DNA of 64,000 nt. Source: Ulvibacterium sp. (GTDB lineage Bacteria > Bacteroidota > Bacteroidia > Flavobacteriales > Flavobacteriaceae). The stretch spans positions 558,001 through 622,000 of the forward strand of contig NZ_JANQOO010000035.1 in NCBI RefSeq assembly GCF_028285715.1, read 5' to 3'. The first letter of the stretch is position 1. Each line of letters starts with the position of its first letter. The notes below the pieces were generated by a model. The model saw only the letters and a program-made list of their open reading frames with translations, ran no database searches and was not told the origin of the DNA. This document shows positions 1 to 10,104 of this stretch, one piece after another. A program made the translations under genes and the position numbers.

Positions 1-2
1 TT

Positions 3-962
3 AAAATTTTGGTGACGGCCCATCAGGCGGATGATAATTTGGAAACCTTTTTGATCAATCTTTCCAGAGGGACGGGAATCGACGGTCTTACGGGGATTCC
101 GGAAAAAACCGAGACGTTGGCCCGACCTTTGTTGCCCTTTACAAGATCGCAGATCCTGAGTTATGCCAAAATCGAAAATCTGATGTGGCGCGAGGATCGA
201 AGTAATTCGGATACCAAGTATCTTCGGAATAAAATCCGACATGAACTAGTGCCCAAACTAAAGGAGCTTCATCCGACTTTTTTAAAAAATTTCAAAAATA
301 CCCAACAGTTTATTAGCGGAACCTCCCAATTGGCGGAGTTATACATTGACCAAATCAAGGAAAGAATTTTTGGGAGTAAGGATGGCGCAATACAAATCCA
401 TGTAAACGCTTTACTGAAGCTGCGGCCCTTGGAACCTCATTTGTTTGCATTGTTCCGGGAATATGGTTTTACGGAATGGAAGGATGTAAAATCACTGCTT
501 ACGGCCATGAGCGGCAAGGAAGTGCGTTCCAAGACCCATAGGTTACTCAAGGACAGGGATTTTCTTTTGTTGGCGGAAATCCAGGAAGAATCCCCTAAAG
601 CGTATCCCATTTTGCAGGATGCAAAGGAAATTCATGCTCCGATTCATTTAAAAATAACCCAAGTATCCCGTGTTAAGGAAACCCCAAAAAATGTACTATA
701 TGTGGCCAAAGAAACGTTAAAGTATCCACTGACCTTAAGGAAATGGCAAAAAGGCGACTATTTTTATCCATTGGGAATGAAGGGGAGAAAAAAGGTGTCC
801 AAATTCTTTAAGGATGAAAAAATGGATACTCTTTCCAAGGAAAGGCAATGGTTGTTATGTTCTGGCGATGCCGTTATTTGGATAGTAGGAAAAAGGGCCG
901 ATGAACGTTTTAAAGTCAACGGGGATACACAAAATATTCTAAAGATCGAACTCGATATATGA
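3..962 (+). CDS. tilS: tRNA(Ile)-lysidine synthase TilS, 5' end cut by the window
   Basis: TilS attaches lysine to C34 of the AUA-reading tRNA-Ile, so that it pairs with AUA instead of AUG. The reading frame is open to the left edge, so the N-terminal PP-loop (SGGxDS) lies outside the window. Near the visible start is the family motif HQADDNLETFL. A middle helical region follows, and a C-terminal TilS domain ends the protein with LRKWQKGDYFYPLGMKGRKK. The stop overlaps the start of the next gene by four bases (ATGA), which suggests translational coupling. About 320 residues are visible, so roughly the first third is missing. Family assignment is firm; the true start cannot be given. Confidence 0.95.
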   Translation, partial: KILVTAHQADDNLETFLINLSRGTGIDGLTGIPEKTETLARPLLPFTRSQILSYAKIENLMWREDRSNSDTKYLRNKIRHELVPKLKELHPTFLKNFKNTQQFISGTSQLAELYIDQIKERIFGSKDGAIQIHVNALLKLRPLEPHLFALFREYGFTEWKDVKSLLTAMSGKEVRSKTHRLLKDRDFLLLAEIQEESPKAYPILQDAKEIHAPIHLKITQVSRVKETPKNVLYVAKETLKYPLTLRKWQKGDYFYPLGMKGRKKVSKFFKDEKMDTLSKERQWLLCSGDAVIWIVGKRADERFKVNGDTQNILKIELDI

Positions 963-2959
963 AAAACATCATATTCCTTATCGTACTGGTTTTTAATGGT
1001 TTATTGTCCTTTTCCCAGGATGATGAAAATCCCGTGCTTTGGTCCAATGAGGTCAACAAAATCTCGGATACCGAATATGAACTTGTATTTACGGGAAGGA
1101 TCTACGAAGGTTGGCATGTATATTCACAGCATACCGCGGAAGGAGGTTCCCTACCCAGTGAATTTAAGTTCGGCACTGCAGGCCAGGACTATGAGCTTAT
1201 TGGCGAAACCCGGGAAAGCGAAACAATAACCGAATACAGTGATGTTTTTGAGGTCGATGAGACTTTTTTTAAAGAGAAAGCCGTATTCACCCAAAGAATT
1301 CGATTATTAAATCCAGATGTTCGGCAAATTGATGTAAACCTCTGGTATCAAGTTTGTAAAGAGGTTTGTATTCCTGCCGAAAAGGACTTTGCATTTTCAT
1401 TGGATGGGGGTGCCATTGTTACGGAGAACAAATCGGTGGACGAAAGAAGTAAGGCCCTAGGGGCTTCGCTTACCCTTGATTTAAAGAACAAGGAGTTATT
1501 GCGAGCGACTGAGGTTGGGAGTTCCAAATCCAAATCGGGTTTGTGGACTATTTTTGGTCTCGGATTTCTAGGTGGCCTCATTGCCTTATTGACCCCCTGC
1601 GTATTTCCGATGATACCGCTTACGGTATCGTTTTTTACGAAGCAGTCCCAAAAAAAATCCAAGGGTATTGCCAACGCCCTGTTATATGGCTTCTTTATCA
1701 TCCTGATTTACTTTTTGTTGAGTATACCTTTCCATCTTTTTGATTCCATCGATTCACAAATACTGAACACCATAGCCACCAATATTTGGCTCAACCTTTT
1801 TCTCTTTTTGATATTTGTATTCTTCGCCTTTTCGTTCTTTGGTTATTATGAATTGACTTTACCAAGTTCATGGGCCAATGCTATGGATTCCGCCTCCAAC
1901 AAAGTTGGAGGAGCCTTGGGTATTTTCTTTATGGCAATTACATTGGCCATTGTCTCCTTTTCCTGTACAGGGCCCATTTTAGGGGGATTGTTGGGTAGTA
2001 CTACTTTGGCCGAAGGCGATGTTGCTACCAATCTTTCCGCTGGTATGTTGGGTTTTGGATTGGCCTTGGCCTTGCCTTTTGCCCTTTTTGCCCTTTTTCC
2101 GGCATGGTTGCACTCGTTGCCAAAATCAGGGGGTTGGATGACCACGGTGAAGGTGGTCTTGGGCTTTTTGGAGCTGGCACTGGCCTTTAAGTTCCTTTCC
2201 AATGCTGATTTGGTGGGGAACTGGGGTATCTTTAAAAGAGAGATCTTCCTAGGAATATGGGTGGTATTGTTTCTGTTGTTGACACTTTATCTTTTCGGAG
2301 TTTTTCGCTTTCCTCATGATGGACCGAAGCAGAAATTGACCCCCATACGAAGAGGTGTCGCTGTGGTAAGTGCAATCTTTTCCCTATATCTGATATTAGG
2401 GCTCTTCAATGTTTCCAATTTAAAATTGCTAAGCGGTTTTCCACCTCCCGATTTTTATAGTGTGCAGACGAGCGAGAGTGATTGTCCCTTGGGCATTGAT
2501 TGTTTTAAGGATTTTGAGGAAGGTCTTTCTTATGCTAAGCAAGTCAATAAGCCCATTTTATTGGATTTCACGGGCTGGGCCTGTGTAAATTGCCGCAGGA
2601 TGGAGGAAAAGGTATGGAGCGAACCGAATATTTATTCGGTATTAAAGGAAGATTATGTCCTTATATCGCTTTATGTGGATGACCGTAAGGAACTCCCGGA
2701 ATCGGAGCAGTTCAATTTTGAGTTCGATTCAGGCCGGGTGAAGTCCATAAAAACGATAGGTCAAAAATGGGGTACCTTTCAAACCATAAACTTCAGCGCA
2801 GCGTCCCAACCGTATTATGTGGTATTGACCCCCGATTTGGAAATATTGAACATGGCGGTGCAATACACGGATAAGGATACCTATCGCAATTGGCTAACCG
2901 AAGGGCTGAAAAATTTTGAACAATCTAAAAAGGCCATTGCCAAGGCCCCACAGCTGTAA
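959..2959 (+). CDS. DsbD-like thiol:disulfide interchange protein
   Basis: Predicted to carry reducing power from the cytoplasm across the inner membrane to periplasmic disulfides. A signal peptide (about residues 1-19) is followed by a periplasmic DsbD-alpha-like domain (about 25-165). A multi-helix CcdA-like transmembrane domain (about 195-480) carries the conserved pair C214 (LLTPCVFPM) and C336 (FSCTGP). A C-terminal thioredoxin-like domain has the redox motif C542-V-N-C545. This three-domain order is that of DsbD. The start overlaps tilS by 4 bp. The length of 666 aa is slightly above E. coli DsbD. The client protein is not visible here; the assignment to the family is strong. Confidence 0.92.
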   Translation: MKNIIFLIVLVFNGLLSFSQDDENPVLWSNEVNKISDTEYELVFTGRIYEGWHVYSQHTAEGGSLPSEFKFGTAGQDYELIGETRESETITEYSDVFEVDETFFKEKAVFTQRIRLLNPDVRQIDVNLWYQVCKEVCIPAEKDFAFSLDGGAIVTENKSVDERSKALGASLTLDLKNKELLRATEVGSSKSKSGLWTIFGLGFLGGLIALLTPCVFPMIPLTVSFFTKQSQKKSKGIANALLYGFFIILIYFLLSIPFHLFDSIDSQILNTIATNIWLNLFLFLIFVFFAFSFFGYYELTLPSSWANAMDSASNKVGGALGIFFMAITLAIVSFSCTGPILGGLLGSTTLAEGDVATNLSAGMLGFGLALALPFALFALFPAWLHSLPKSGGWMTTVKVVLGFLELALAFKFLSNADLVGNWGIFKREIFLGIWVVLFLLLTLYLFGVFRFPHDGPKQKLTPIRRGVAVVSAIFSLYLILGLFNVSNLKLLSGFPPPDFYSVQTSESDCPLGIDCFKDFEEGLSYAKQVNKPILLDFTGWACVNCRRMEEKVWSEPNIYSVLKEDYVLISLYVDDRKELPESEQFNFEFDSGRVKSIKTIGQKWGTFQTINFSAASQPYYVVLTPDLEILNMAVQYTDKDTYRNWLTEGLKNFEQSKKAIAKAPQL

Positions 2960-3055
2960 AATCATTCTAGCTTTTGATGTTTGCAACAAAAAGCACTGCT
3001 AAAGGTGTTTTTTATTGTTGGGAATACCTCTATCTTAACTGTAAAAATAGTACAG

Positions 3056-5455
3056 ATGAGAAAATTTAAAATACTCGGCTGGACTCTTCTGGGAATCCTG
3101 GGTATTTTCATTTTATGCGGAGGGATATTCATTAATTCACTTACCCCCACCTATGAAGGAGAGCGGCAACTTTTGGGTCTTTCCGAAAAAGTAGATGTAT
3201 ACTACGATACCTATGGCATTCCGCATATCTACGCCAATACCGAAGAAGATGCCTTTAGGGCATTAGGCTTTGCCCATGCCCAAGATCGCCTCTGGCAAAT
3301 GGAATTGCTACGAAGGGTAGGCAGGGGAGGCCTTTCCGAGGTCTTTGGGAAGGATTTGATTAAAACCGATCAATTCTTTCTATCCCTTGGAATTGATGAT
3401 ACCACCTCGGAGACACTGTCCCTCTTGGATATGGACAGTGAGATGGTCCAGCTTTCAAAGGCTTATCTGGAGGGTATCAACCAGTTCGTTTCGAAAGGCC
3501 CCACACCTTTGGAGTTTTATCTTACCGGGCTTCAAAAAGAACCTTTTACCTTAAGGGATGTCTATAATACCGTTGGGTATATGGCATTTAGCTTTGCCAT
3601 GGCACATAAAACAGATCCTTTATTGACCAATATCAAAGACAAACTGGGTCCGGAATATCTCAAAGATTTGGAAATCAACGTAGATACCAGTACCCTTTGG
3701 ATCAAAAATCGCAAAGGACTTCCAGTTGATTCTTCGGAAAATACAATTACTGCAATGGTCTCGGATGCTCTTGGGAATATAGCGCTTCCCCTTTTTGAAG
3801 GCAGCAACAGTTGGGTGATTTCGCCATCCAAGACCAAGAACGGAAAAGTCATTTTTGCGAATGACCCGCATATCGGCTTCGCGCAACCCGCCGTATGGTA
3901 CGAGGCCCATGTGGTGACACCTACCTATGAAAAGTATGGGTATCATATGGCCGGAATACCTTTCCCGATCCTAGGGCATGACAGGCAACTGGCCTATGGC
4001 ATGACGATGTTCGAAAATGACGATGTGGACTTTTACTTTGAGGAACCGCATCCTTCGGATAGCTCAAAATATAGAACAACTGGGGGCTGGACTGATTATG
4101 AAATAGTGTCCAAAACTATAAAAGTGAAGGATTCCTCCGATGTTTCCTTTGCTTTCAGGAAAACGGTCCATGGTCCCGTACTTAATGGAATTGCAGACCA
4201 AGTAACCGGTGAGCGTCCCATAAGCATGTCGTGGATTTATACCCAAGTAGAGAATAAAGTAATGCATGCCTTATATGATATGGTTCATGCCGCCAATATG
4301 CTGGAGTTTCAGTCTGCCCTGACCACCATTCATGCGCCCGGTCTGAATATTATGTATGGGGATGCGGAAGGAAATATCGCTTGGTGGGCTACCGCAAAGC
4401 TATATCAAATTCCGGAGGATGTTAACACCAAGCTGGTTTATGAACCGCTTACCGGGATGCCTGTGGAAAAGGATTATCTGGACTTTTCTCAAAACCCCCA
4501 GGCCATAAATCCGCCTTGGAATTATGTGTACTCTGCCAACAATCAGCCGGATTCCATTGCCGGGATGCTGTATCCAGGGTATTATCTACCCGAGAATCGC
4601 GCCCGGCGCATTGTTGAATTGTTGGAAACAAAAAATAATTGGGATCGGGAAATGGTAGCCGAGATGATAATGGATGTCACATCCCCGGTACATCCGGAGA
4701 TTGTGGACAATTTGGTGAAGTCCTTGGAATTAAAACAGCTCAATAGTATCCAGACCAAAGAGTTGGACGCCTTGGTTGCCTGGAAAGGTGATTATCCCCT
4801 AAATAGTGTAGAAGCCACCGTGTACACCGGATGGATCTATCATTTCCTTAAAAACACTTTTGCAGATGAATTGGGCAACGAATTGTTCGAACAGGTCATG
4901 GCCACACATTTCCTCAAAAGATTAATTTCGCCCATGGCCGCAAAAGAAAATTCCATTTGGTGGGATGATATTGGAACATCCGAAAAGGTAGAAACCAAAA
5001 AGGAAATCGTACAAAAATCCTTTGCCCAGGCATTAGAATCCTTGGAGAGGGAATTTGGTTCCGATAGAAGAAACTGGACATGGAACAAGTTTCATACCCT
5101 GGAACACGGTCATCCCATCGGTCAAGTAGCCATTTTTCGTTCCCTCTTCAATGTAGGTCCTTTTCCCGTAAATGGTACAAGGGAGGTCATAAACAATATG
5201 AAATTCAACTTTAATGAAACCCTAAGGTATGATGTGCTCTCAGGACCTTCCACACGTAGGATAATCGATTTTTCCGATGTCGAGAATAGCATGAGTATCC
5301 TACCCACGGGCCAATCCGGAAATCCCTTTAGTCCCTATTACGAGAATCAGGCCGAAATGTATGTGAAGGGAGAATTCCGTAAAATGATGATGAATAGGGA
5401 AGAAATAGAAGCCACTTCAAAATCTTTACTTACATTTAGACCTACAGAAGAGTAA
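3056..5455 (+). CDS. penicillin acylase family (Ntn) amidohydrolase
   Basis: An N-terminal-nucleophile hydrolase that is matured by autocleavage and acts on amide bonds of acylated small molecules such as acyl-homoserine lactones or beta-lactams. The substrate here is unknown. The ATG at 3056 is preferred over a longer in-frame start at 2981, because the encoded protein then begins with a membrane or signal segment ([18 protein letters not shown]). The cleavage site and nucleophile are in the motif EGSNSW, with Ser250 as the new N-terminus of the beta subunit. This is followed by the family signature FANDPHIG. At 799 aa it has the usual length of the Bacteroidota branch. It sits 97 bp after the DsbD-like gene and 5 bp before the yifB gene. 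Confidence 0.9.
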   Translation: MRKFKILGWTLLGILGIFILCGGIFINSLTPTYEGERQLLGLSEKVDVYYDTYGIPHIYANTEEDAFRALGFAHAQDRLWQMELLRRVGRGGLSEVFGKDLIKTDQFFLSLGIDDTTSETLSLLDMDSEMVQLSKAYLEGINQFVSKGPTPLEFYLTGLQKEPFTLRDVYNTVGYMAFSFAMAHKTDPLLTNIKDKLGPEYLKDLEINVDTSTLWIKNRKGLPVDSSENTITAMVSDALGNIALPLFEGSNSWVISPSKTKNGKVIFANDPHIGFAQPAVWYEAHVVTPTYEKYGYHMAGIPFPILGHDRQLAYGMTMFENDDVDFYFEEPHPSDSSKYRTTGGWTDYEIVSKTIKVKDSSDVSFAFRKTVHGPVLNGIADQVTGERPISMSWIYTQVENKVMHALYDMVHAANMLEFQSALTTIHAPGLNIMYGDAEGNIAWWATAKLYQIPEDVNTKLVYEPLTGMPVEKDYLDFSQNPQAINPPWNYVYSANNQPDSIAGMLYPGYYLPENRARRIVELLETKNNWDREMVAEMIMDVTSPVHPEIVDNLVKSLELKQLNSIQTKELDALVAWKGDYPLNSVEATVYTGWIYHFLKNTFADELGNELFEQVMATHFLKRLISPMAAKENSIWWDDIGTSEKVETKKEIVQKSFAQALESLEREFGSDRRNWTWNKFHTLEHGHPIGQVAIFRSLFNVGPFPVNGTREVINNMKFNFNETLRYDVLSGPSTRRIIDFSDVENSMSILPTGQSGNPFSPYYENQAEMYVKGEFRKMMMNREEIEATSKSLLTFRPTEE

Positions 5456-5460
5456 CACCT

Positions 5461-6996
5461 ATGCTTACAAAAGTTTATGGGAGTGCCGTTTTTGGCGTAG
5501 AGGCCACGACCATAACTGTGGAAGTTAATGTAGATAGGGGCGTAGGGTATCATTTGGTCGGTCTTCCCGACAATGCCATTAAGGAAAGCAATTACCGTAT
5601 TGCCGCCGCTTTGCTCAATAATGGTTATAAGATTCCCGGTAAGAAGATTACGATTAATATGGCCCCGGCCGACTTGCGGAAAGAGGGCTCGGCCTATGAT
5701 CTTACACTGGCCGTGGGGATATTGACCGCTTCCGGGCAGATTCAATCCGAAAACTTGGAAAAGTATATCATCATGGGCGAATTGTCGCTCGATGGCAGTC
5801 TGCAACCTATTAAAGGCGCCCTGCCCATTGCCATTAAGGCCAGGGAAGAGGGTTTTGACGGATTTATCTTGCCCAAGGAAAATGCGAAGGAAGCAGCTAT
5901 AGTGTCCGATTTAAAGGTCTATGGGGCCGATAATATCAAAGAGGTCATCGATTTTTTTGATACGGGAAAACCCTTGGAGCAGATTGTTGTGGATACCCGA
6001 AAGGAATTTTATAAAAGCCTCGATTTTCCGGAATTCGATTTTTCCGATGTCAAAGGTCAAGAAAGTATAAAGCGTTGTATGGAAATTGCCGCCGCAGGCG
6101 GTCATAATATTATCTTGATCGGTCCTCCGGGAGCTGGAAAGACCATGTTGGCCAAACGGTTGCCTTCCATTCTTCCGCCCATGACCTTGCATGAGGCTTT
6201 GGAGACGACCAAAATCCATAGTGTGGTGGGCAAGATCAAGAATATGGGGCTGATGAGTCAACGCCCCTTCCGCAGCCCCCATCATACTATTTCGGATGTG
6301 GCTTTGGTGGGTGGCGGGACTTACCCACAACCCGGGGAAATCTCGTTGGCCCACAATGGGGTTTTGTTCCTGGACGAGCTCCCCGAGTTTAAAAGAGGGG
6401 TACTGGAGGTGATGCGCCAACCTCTGGAAGATCGGGAGGTGACCATCTCCCGTGCCAAATTTACGGTGACCTACCCCAGTAGTTTTATGTTGGTGGCCAG
6501 TATGAATCCCAGTCCCGGAGGCTATTTTAACGACCCGGATGCTCCGGTAACCTCTTCTCCGGCAGAAATGCAGCGGTATCTGGGCAAAATTTCCGGTCCC
6601 TTATTGGATAGGATCGACATCCACATAGAGGTGACACCCGTACCCTTCGAAAAGTTGTCCGAGGATCGAAAAGGGGAGGGTAGCGTGGACATTCGAAACC
6701 GTGTGATAGCGGCACGGGAAATACAGACGCAACGCTTTAAGGATTTGGAAAAGGTACATTACAACGCCCAGATGAATACCAAGCAGATTCGGGAATTTTG
6801 TAAGCTGGACACAGCTTCGCTAAAGCTACTGAAGAATGCCATGGAACGTTTGAACCTCTCTGCCCGGGCCTATGATCGGATATTAAAAGTGGCCCGTACC
6901 ATTGCCGATTTGGAAAACAAAGAGGACATTGATGGCAACCATATCGGAGAGGCCATTCAATACCGAAGTTTGGATCGTGAAGGTTGGTTGGGCTAG
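5461..6996 (+). CDS. YifB/ComM family AAA ATPase (Mg-chelatase-like)
   Basis: Homologues named ComM act as hexameric helicases that promote branch migration during natural transformation; YifB is the E. coli name. Three parts are visible: an N-terminal ChlI/Lon-S5-like domain (1-165), a Mg-chelatase-type AAA core with Walker A GPPGAGKT (221-228) and Walker [11 protein letters not shown] (301-310), and a C-terminal helical domain with the sensor region near [19 protein letters not shown]. The length of 511 aa is typical of the full protein. It begins only 5 bp after the hydrolase stop, so the two are probably co-transcribed. Whether this organism is competent cannot be told from the window. 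Confidence 0.93.
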   Translation: MLTKVYGSAVFGVEATTITVEVNVDRGVGYHLVGLPDNAIKESNYRIAAALLNNGYKIPGKKITINMAPADLRKEGSAYDLTLAVGILTASGQIQSENLEKYIIMGELSLDGSLQPIKGALPIAIKAREEGFDGFILPKENAKEAAIVSDLKVYGADNIKEVIDFFDTGKPLEQIVVDTRKEFYKSLDFPEFDFSDVKGQESIKRCMEIAAAGGHNIILIGPPGAGKTMLAKRLPSILPPMTLHEALETTKIHSVVGKIKNMGLMSQRPFRSPHHTISDVALVGGGTYPQPGEISLAHNGVLFLDELPEFKRGVLEVMRQPLEDREVTISRAKFTVTYPSSFMLVASMNPSPGGYFNDPDAPVTSSPAEMQRYLGKISGPLLDRIDIHIEVTPVPFEKLSEDRKGEGSVDIRNRVIAAREIQTQRFKDLEKVHYNAQMNTKQIREFCKLDTASLKLLKNAMERLNLSARAYDRILKVARTIADLENKEDIDGNHIGEAIQYRSLDREGWLG

Positions 6997-7010
6997 TCGC
7001 AAATAATAAA

Positions 7011-7212
7011 ATCCAAATCCCAAATAACAAATCTCAAATTCCAAACACAAAATTAGAAATACGAAATACGAAATGGGAAGTGTGGAGTACGGGAAAAAGA
7101 TCAACTTAAACCCGCAACCCAACAATTATCACTCAGCATTTGATACTTGAGCTTGAGCTTGAACTTGAATTTCATCCTTGGATTTTGGGTTTTGACATTT
7201 GGAATTTCTAAT
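7011..7212. repeat. degenerate interspersed repeat, copy A (imperfect inverted repeat)
   Basis: This fills most of the 371-bp gap between yifB and the next gene. The left part holds runs of AAATCCCAAAT and AATTAGAAATACGAAATACG, then GGGAAG, GTACGGGAA and AACCCGCAACCCAA. The right part ends in CTTGAGCTTGAACTTGAATTT, and then TTGGATTTTGGG and ATTTCTAAT. The two ends are roughly complementary (ATTAGAAAT near 7052 against ATTTCTAAT near 7204). The same blocks in the same order recur near 8.73, 9.30 and 10.34 kb, with a related copy near 12.26 kb. Confidence 0.7.
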
Positions 7213-7367
7213 ATCCAGATGGCCGGGTATACGACTTAAAGGTATTTTCCCTATTTTTAGATTGTTCTTGATAAAAATACCGCCACGTATAATAATTAAC
7301 GAATTAATGGGTTTTATATCCAAACGTCCTTTATCATACCAAACCAAGACAAAAGCTATTTTTGCAC

Positions 7368-8684
7368 ATGAACCAATTTAAAATCCTCGCCAGTTTGGCG
7401 ATTTTATTGCTTTTCTTATTTGTTCTAACTTCAAGTGGCAACAACTCCATTTTAGACACAAATACTTCAACTGAAACTTTGGATAAAAATGTATATGTAT
7501 CTCTAGAACAAAACAATACAACTTTAAATGAGGAATTACAAATTGCCTTGCAGCAGGCCGTTGACTCCTATTTCAGTAGAGCCATAGCCTCTGGGGAAGT
7601 TGTGGGTGCCGGTGTCAGTATTGTACGCGGGAAACAGGTGCTTTTGGCCGATGGATTCGGGACAAAGAATAGCCTTACGGGCCAAAAGGTAGACGGCCAA
7701 ACGGTCTTCCGACTGGGTTCGCTTTCAAAGGGGTTTGCAGGAGTGCTTGCCTCAGATTTAAAGGATGAAGGAAAGTTGACCTGGGAAGATAAGGTTATGG
7801 AGTACCTTCCCGAATTTGAGTTGGGAGATCGGGAAAATACGGAAAGCATCACCCTGGCCCATTTATTATCACATACCTCAGGGGCACCTTATCACAGCTA
7901 CACGAACCTTGTTGAGGCCGGACTATCCATGGATGAGATTGCAGGCCGATTTGCCGAGGTACAGCCCATAAGTAAACCCGGGGAAATGTATAGCTATCAA
8001 AATGCGCTATTTGCGCTTTCCGGGGAAATCATGAAAAAAATTACCGGGCAGGAGATTACCACATCCTTGGAAGAACGCTTTTTTAAACCGCTTGAAATGT
8101 GCGCGACGATCATGGACTTTGATGCACTCAAGAAGACAGAGAATAAGGCCCAACCACATGTCAAGGCAAGACGTGGATGGAAATCCGGCAAGCTAACCGA
8201 CTCCTACTTCAATGCCGTTGCTGCCGGAGGTATCAATTCGAACGCCGAGGATATGGCCAAATGGATGCAGTTTTTGCTCGGTCATCGTCCTGATGTAATG
8301 ACACGCGAAGCCTTACAAGAAGCCTTTACACCCTTTATTAAGATACCCGGGAGACAGAAATACTACCAACGCTGGCCCGGACATAAGGCCTCGCATTACG
8401 GTTTTGGCTGGAGAATCCATACCTATAGATCCGGTGAATCCGAGGTGGAAAATACGATTTGGCACCACGGGGGAAGTGTTAACCGCTTCCGCAATGAAAT
8501 AGCAGTCTTTCCTGAAGAAGACTTGGGTATTTGCGTACTGCTGAACAACCAATCCAGGATAGCCCAACGTGTAATTACCGACCTTCACAATATCGTTCAG
8601 GAGGCCATTCGAGCCCATACGAAAGAAACACCTCCGAATCAGTCAATGGTCAGCTCCCAATCCTCGGGATCAGCTGGAACATGA
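7368..8684 (+). CDS. secreted beta-lactamase-fold serine hydrolase (class C / esterase EstB type)
   Basis: A serine hydrolase of the penicillin-binding-protein-like (beta-lactamase) superfamily. It likely acts in the periplasm on peptides or esters; true beta-lactamase activity cannot be assumed. The ATG at 7368 gives a good signal sequence (KILASLAILLLFLFVLTSS). The catalytic motifs are visible: S118-L-S-K121 (SxxK), YSYQN (YxN), and HHGG near residue 368 in place of KTG. The HxG form is common in class C-like esterases and D-aminopeptidases. The protein is 438 aa. A TATTTTTG box lies at 7357-7364, almost touching the start codon. No partner gene is adjacent; repeats flank it on both sides. 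Confidence 0.85.
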   Translation: MNQFKILASLAILLLFLFVLTSSGNNSILDTNTSTETLDKNVYVSLEQNNTTLNEELQIALQQAVDSYFSRAIASGEVVGAGVSIVRGKQVLLADGFGTKNSLTGQKVDGQTVFRLGSLSKGFAGVLASDLKDEGKLTWEDKVMEYLPEFELGDRENTESITLAHLLSHTSGAPYHSYTNLVEAGLSMDEIAGRFAEVQPISKPGEMYSYQNALFALSGEIMKKITGQEITTSLEERFFKPLEMCATIMDFDALKKTENKAQPHVKARRGWKSGKLTDSYFNAVAAGGINSNAEDMAKWMQFLLGHRPDVMTREALQEAFTPFIKIPGRQKYYQRWPGHKASHYGFGWRIHTYRSGESEVENTIWHHGGSVNRFRNEIAVFPEEDLGICVLLNNQSRIAQRVITDLHNIVQEAIRAHTKETPPNQSMVSSQSSGSAGT

Positions 8685-8725
8685 ACTAAACTACCGATAG
8701 GAATGTAATTTCCAGTTCGGAGAGA

Positions 8726-8895
8726 AATCCCAAATTCAAAAAACAAATTAGAAGTACGAAACTAGAGGTACGAAATACGAAATGGGAAGTTTGAAGTACG
8801 GGAGAATAAAACAATTGAAACCCGCAACCAAAGCAACGAGCACAAACGGCGAATTGCAAACGATCAACACTTAATACTTACTACATCTTACCTGA
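8726..8895. repeat. degenerate interspersed repeat, copy B
   Basis: The order of blocks is the same as in copy A: AAATCCCAAATTC, AATTAGAAGTACGAAA, TACGAAATACGAAATGGGAAG, TTTGAAGTACGGGA, AACAATTGAAACCCGCAACC, then CAACACTTAATACTTAC. It starts about 40 bp after the stop of the serine hydrolase gene. No ORF is preserved between copies, so the block is non-coding. Confidence 0.65.
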
Positions 8896-9041
8896 TTTTG
8901 AGCTTTATTTTCGGACTTTGCTTTCAGAAACGTTAAACTTCATGAAGACTTTGCTGGGTGCAATGGATTCAGCATATCAATAGGAAAAGCACTCTGTATA
9001 AATTAACGGAATCTTGAGGTCGATCTTAAGCGACCGTGCCA
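8896..9041. other. intergenic, nothing recognised
   Basis: The stretch between repeat copy B and the small minus-strand ORF at 9042. I see no ORF with family features, no clear hairpin with T-run, and no tRNA-like fold. Confidence 0.4.
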
Positions 9042-9185
9042 CTACCGGATTTTGCCACTTATGATTTCCTGCCCCTCATCGGTAAGTTCCCAATCGCCCT
9101 TTCCATCGGGTTTCACAAGCCCAAGGAGTACAAGTTTGTGCAGTCGGTTTTTTCTTTCCTTTTTGGGTATAGCATCAAGTGACAT
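9042..9185 (-). CDS. 47-residue winged-helix-like small ORF or gene remnant
   Basis: A short minus-strand ORF, ATG at 9185 to TAG at 9042. Its peptide reads like the last two helices and the wing of a winged-helix domain: KERKNRLHKLVLLGLV, then a KPDGKGDWELTDEGQEI wing. The phrase LGLVKxxGKGxWELTDEG is typical of wHTH domains. An in-frame stop lies two codons upstream, so it cannot be extended. It may be a real small protein or the 3' remnant of a larger DNA-binding gene; the position between repeat copies favours a remnant. No function is proposed. Confidence 0.35.
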   Translation of the reverse strand: MSLDAIPKKERKNRLHKLVLLGLVKPDGKGDWELTDEGQEIISGKIR

Positions 9186-9300
9186 TCGTCATTTTTTATA
9201 GGAATGCCTAAGATAGTTTTTTTCCTACGTTTGAACAATAGGCAATTCCGAAATATGGGTAAAAAAATATAGATGGTTTACAATGAAAACGAAATTCACC

Positions 9301-9660
9301 GACCCCAAACCACAAATCTCAAAAAAGTCGGAAGTATAAGACTAGAAGTACGACATACAAAATTAGGAGTGCGAAATACGAAATTAGAAGTGCGAAATAC
9401 GAAATTAGAAGTTTGAAGTACAGGAAAATAGAACAATTTAAACCCGAAACCCAAATAAGAAGCACAAAACACCAAATATGTCATGCTCAGCGTACGTGTG
9501 TCGCTGAAGCTTTTAGGCCTTTCTGGTTTTCTTGCAATAACGAAGAGGGTTGGCGTAAGGACAGTCGAAGCAGTAAGCACCAAGCAATAGATAATCAACA
9601 CTTAACACTTGTCCTTAATATTTGACAGTTGTACTTGAGTTTGAGCTCGGGTTGGAATTT
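9301..9660. repeat. degenerate interspersed repeat, copy C, with a 21-bp tandem array
   Basis: The largest copy of the family. It contains three tandem 21-bp units (9357-9377, 9378-9398, 9399-9419), with unit ACGAAATTAGAAGTGCGAAA plus T. The shared blocks AACAATTTAAACCCGAAACC and CAACACTTAACACTTG follow. In its middle is a separate decayed motif, TCATGCTCAGCGTACGTGTG with TCGCTGAAGC. This resembles the TCATGCTGAGC...GTCGAAGC palindromes that are scattered through flavobacterial genomes. The translated tandem units look like a protein repeat (TSNFVFR), but other copies do not preserve the frame. Confidence 0.65.
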
Positions 9661-9693
9661 GTACCACGTTTTTGAAACTTACACCCACATCAG

Positions 9694-9722
9694 AAAAAAA
9701 GCCCCCTTGTAAAAAAGAGGGC
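9694..9722 (-). terminator. Rho-independent-like terminator, minus strand
   Basis: GCCCCCTT (9701-9708) pairs with AAGAGGGC (9715-9722), with one mismatch. On the minus strand it is followed by seven T (A7 at 9694-9700 on the plus strand). It lies about 210 bp downstream of the small membrane-protein gene ending at 9934 and probably ends that transcript. Confidence 0.5.
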
Positions 9723-9933
9723 CTGCAACTGCTACAACAGAATAACAAACATTACTAGGAACCCGGGAAACCTCATTTTGGTAAACCGGATTCAAAAATT
9801 GAGCTCATCCAAAAAATAGAAAAGCAAAAGAACAGTAACAGTCAAAAACAACTTAGAATAGAAAACACGAACAAGTTTCGTCCAAATGGGTAACCTAAGT
9901 ACTATATTGATTCACAGGTAACCCTAGTATACA
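9723..9933. other. probable 3' untranslated region, nothing else recognised
   Basis: AT-rich DNA between the terminator and the small membrane-protein gene. No ORF or repeat block of the family described above is seen. Confidence 0.35.
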
Positions 9934-10104
9934 TTAATCGAACGCAAATCCGGTAACTACCCTAAAAATGAAAGCATAGAATACCACGGCCAGCATTATA
10001 AAGCTAAACCAGGCGAATGCCCTAAAATAGTTTTCCACTATCCAGCTCCCCAGGTCCCTGAAGGCTTCGATATAAATTTCCTTTAAGAGTAAAAATGTCT
10101 TCAT
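9934..10104 (-). CDS. 56-residue single-helix membrane protein, DUF6747-like
   Basis: The ATG at 10104 gives a 56-aa peptide. Its amphipathic start is MKTFLLLKEIYIEAFRDLG. One hydrophobic helix follows (AWFSFIMLAVVFYAFIFRV), and the end is TGFAFD. The pattern LLLKEIYxEAFRDxG...YAFIFRVxTGFAFD matches, from memory, the small flavobacterial family DUF6747, whose function is unknown. A longer in-frame start at 10266 would add an unconvincing N-terminus, so the short form is preferred. Its own terminator lies downstream at 9694-9722. Coding status is likely; the family name is a recollection that needs a profile search. Confidence 0.6.
   Translation of the reverse strand: MKTFLLLKEIYIEAFRDLGSWIVENYFRAFAWFSFIMLAVVFYAFIFRVVTGFAFD

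Noticed and set aside
9357-9419. Short tandem array considered as a CRISPR
   Set aside because: Units are contiguous, with no unique spacers, and no cas genes lie in the window.
9296-9601. Minus-strand 101-codon ORF with a TSNFVFR-like amino-acid repeat
   Set aside because: The repeat is only the translation of the 21-bp tandem units. Other copies of the DNA repeat do not preserve this frame, so it is not coding.
9413-9625. Plus-strand 70-codon ORF
   Set aside because: It lies wholly in repeat copy C and has no domain pattern or upstream signal.
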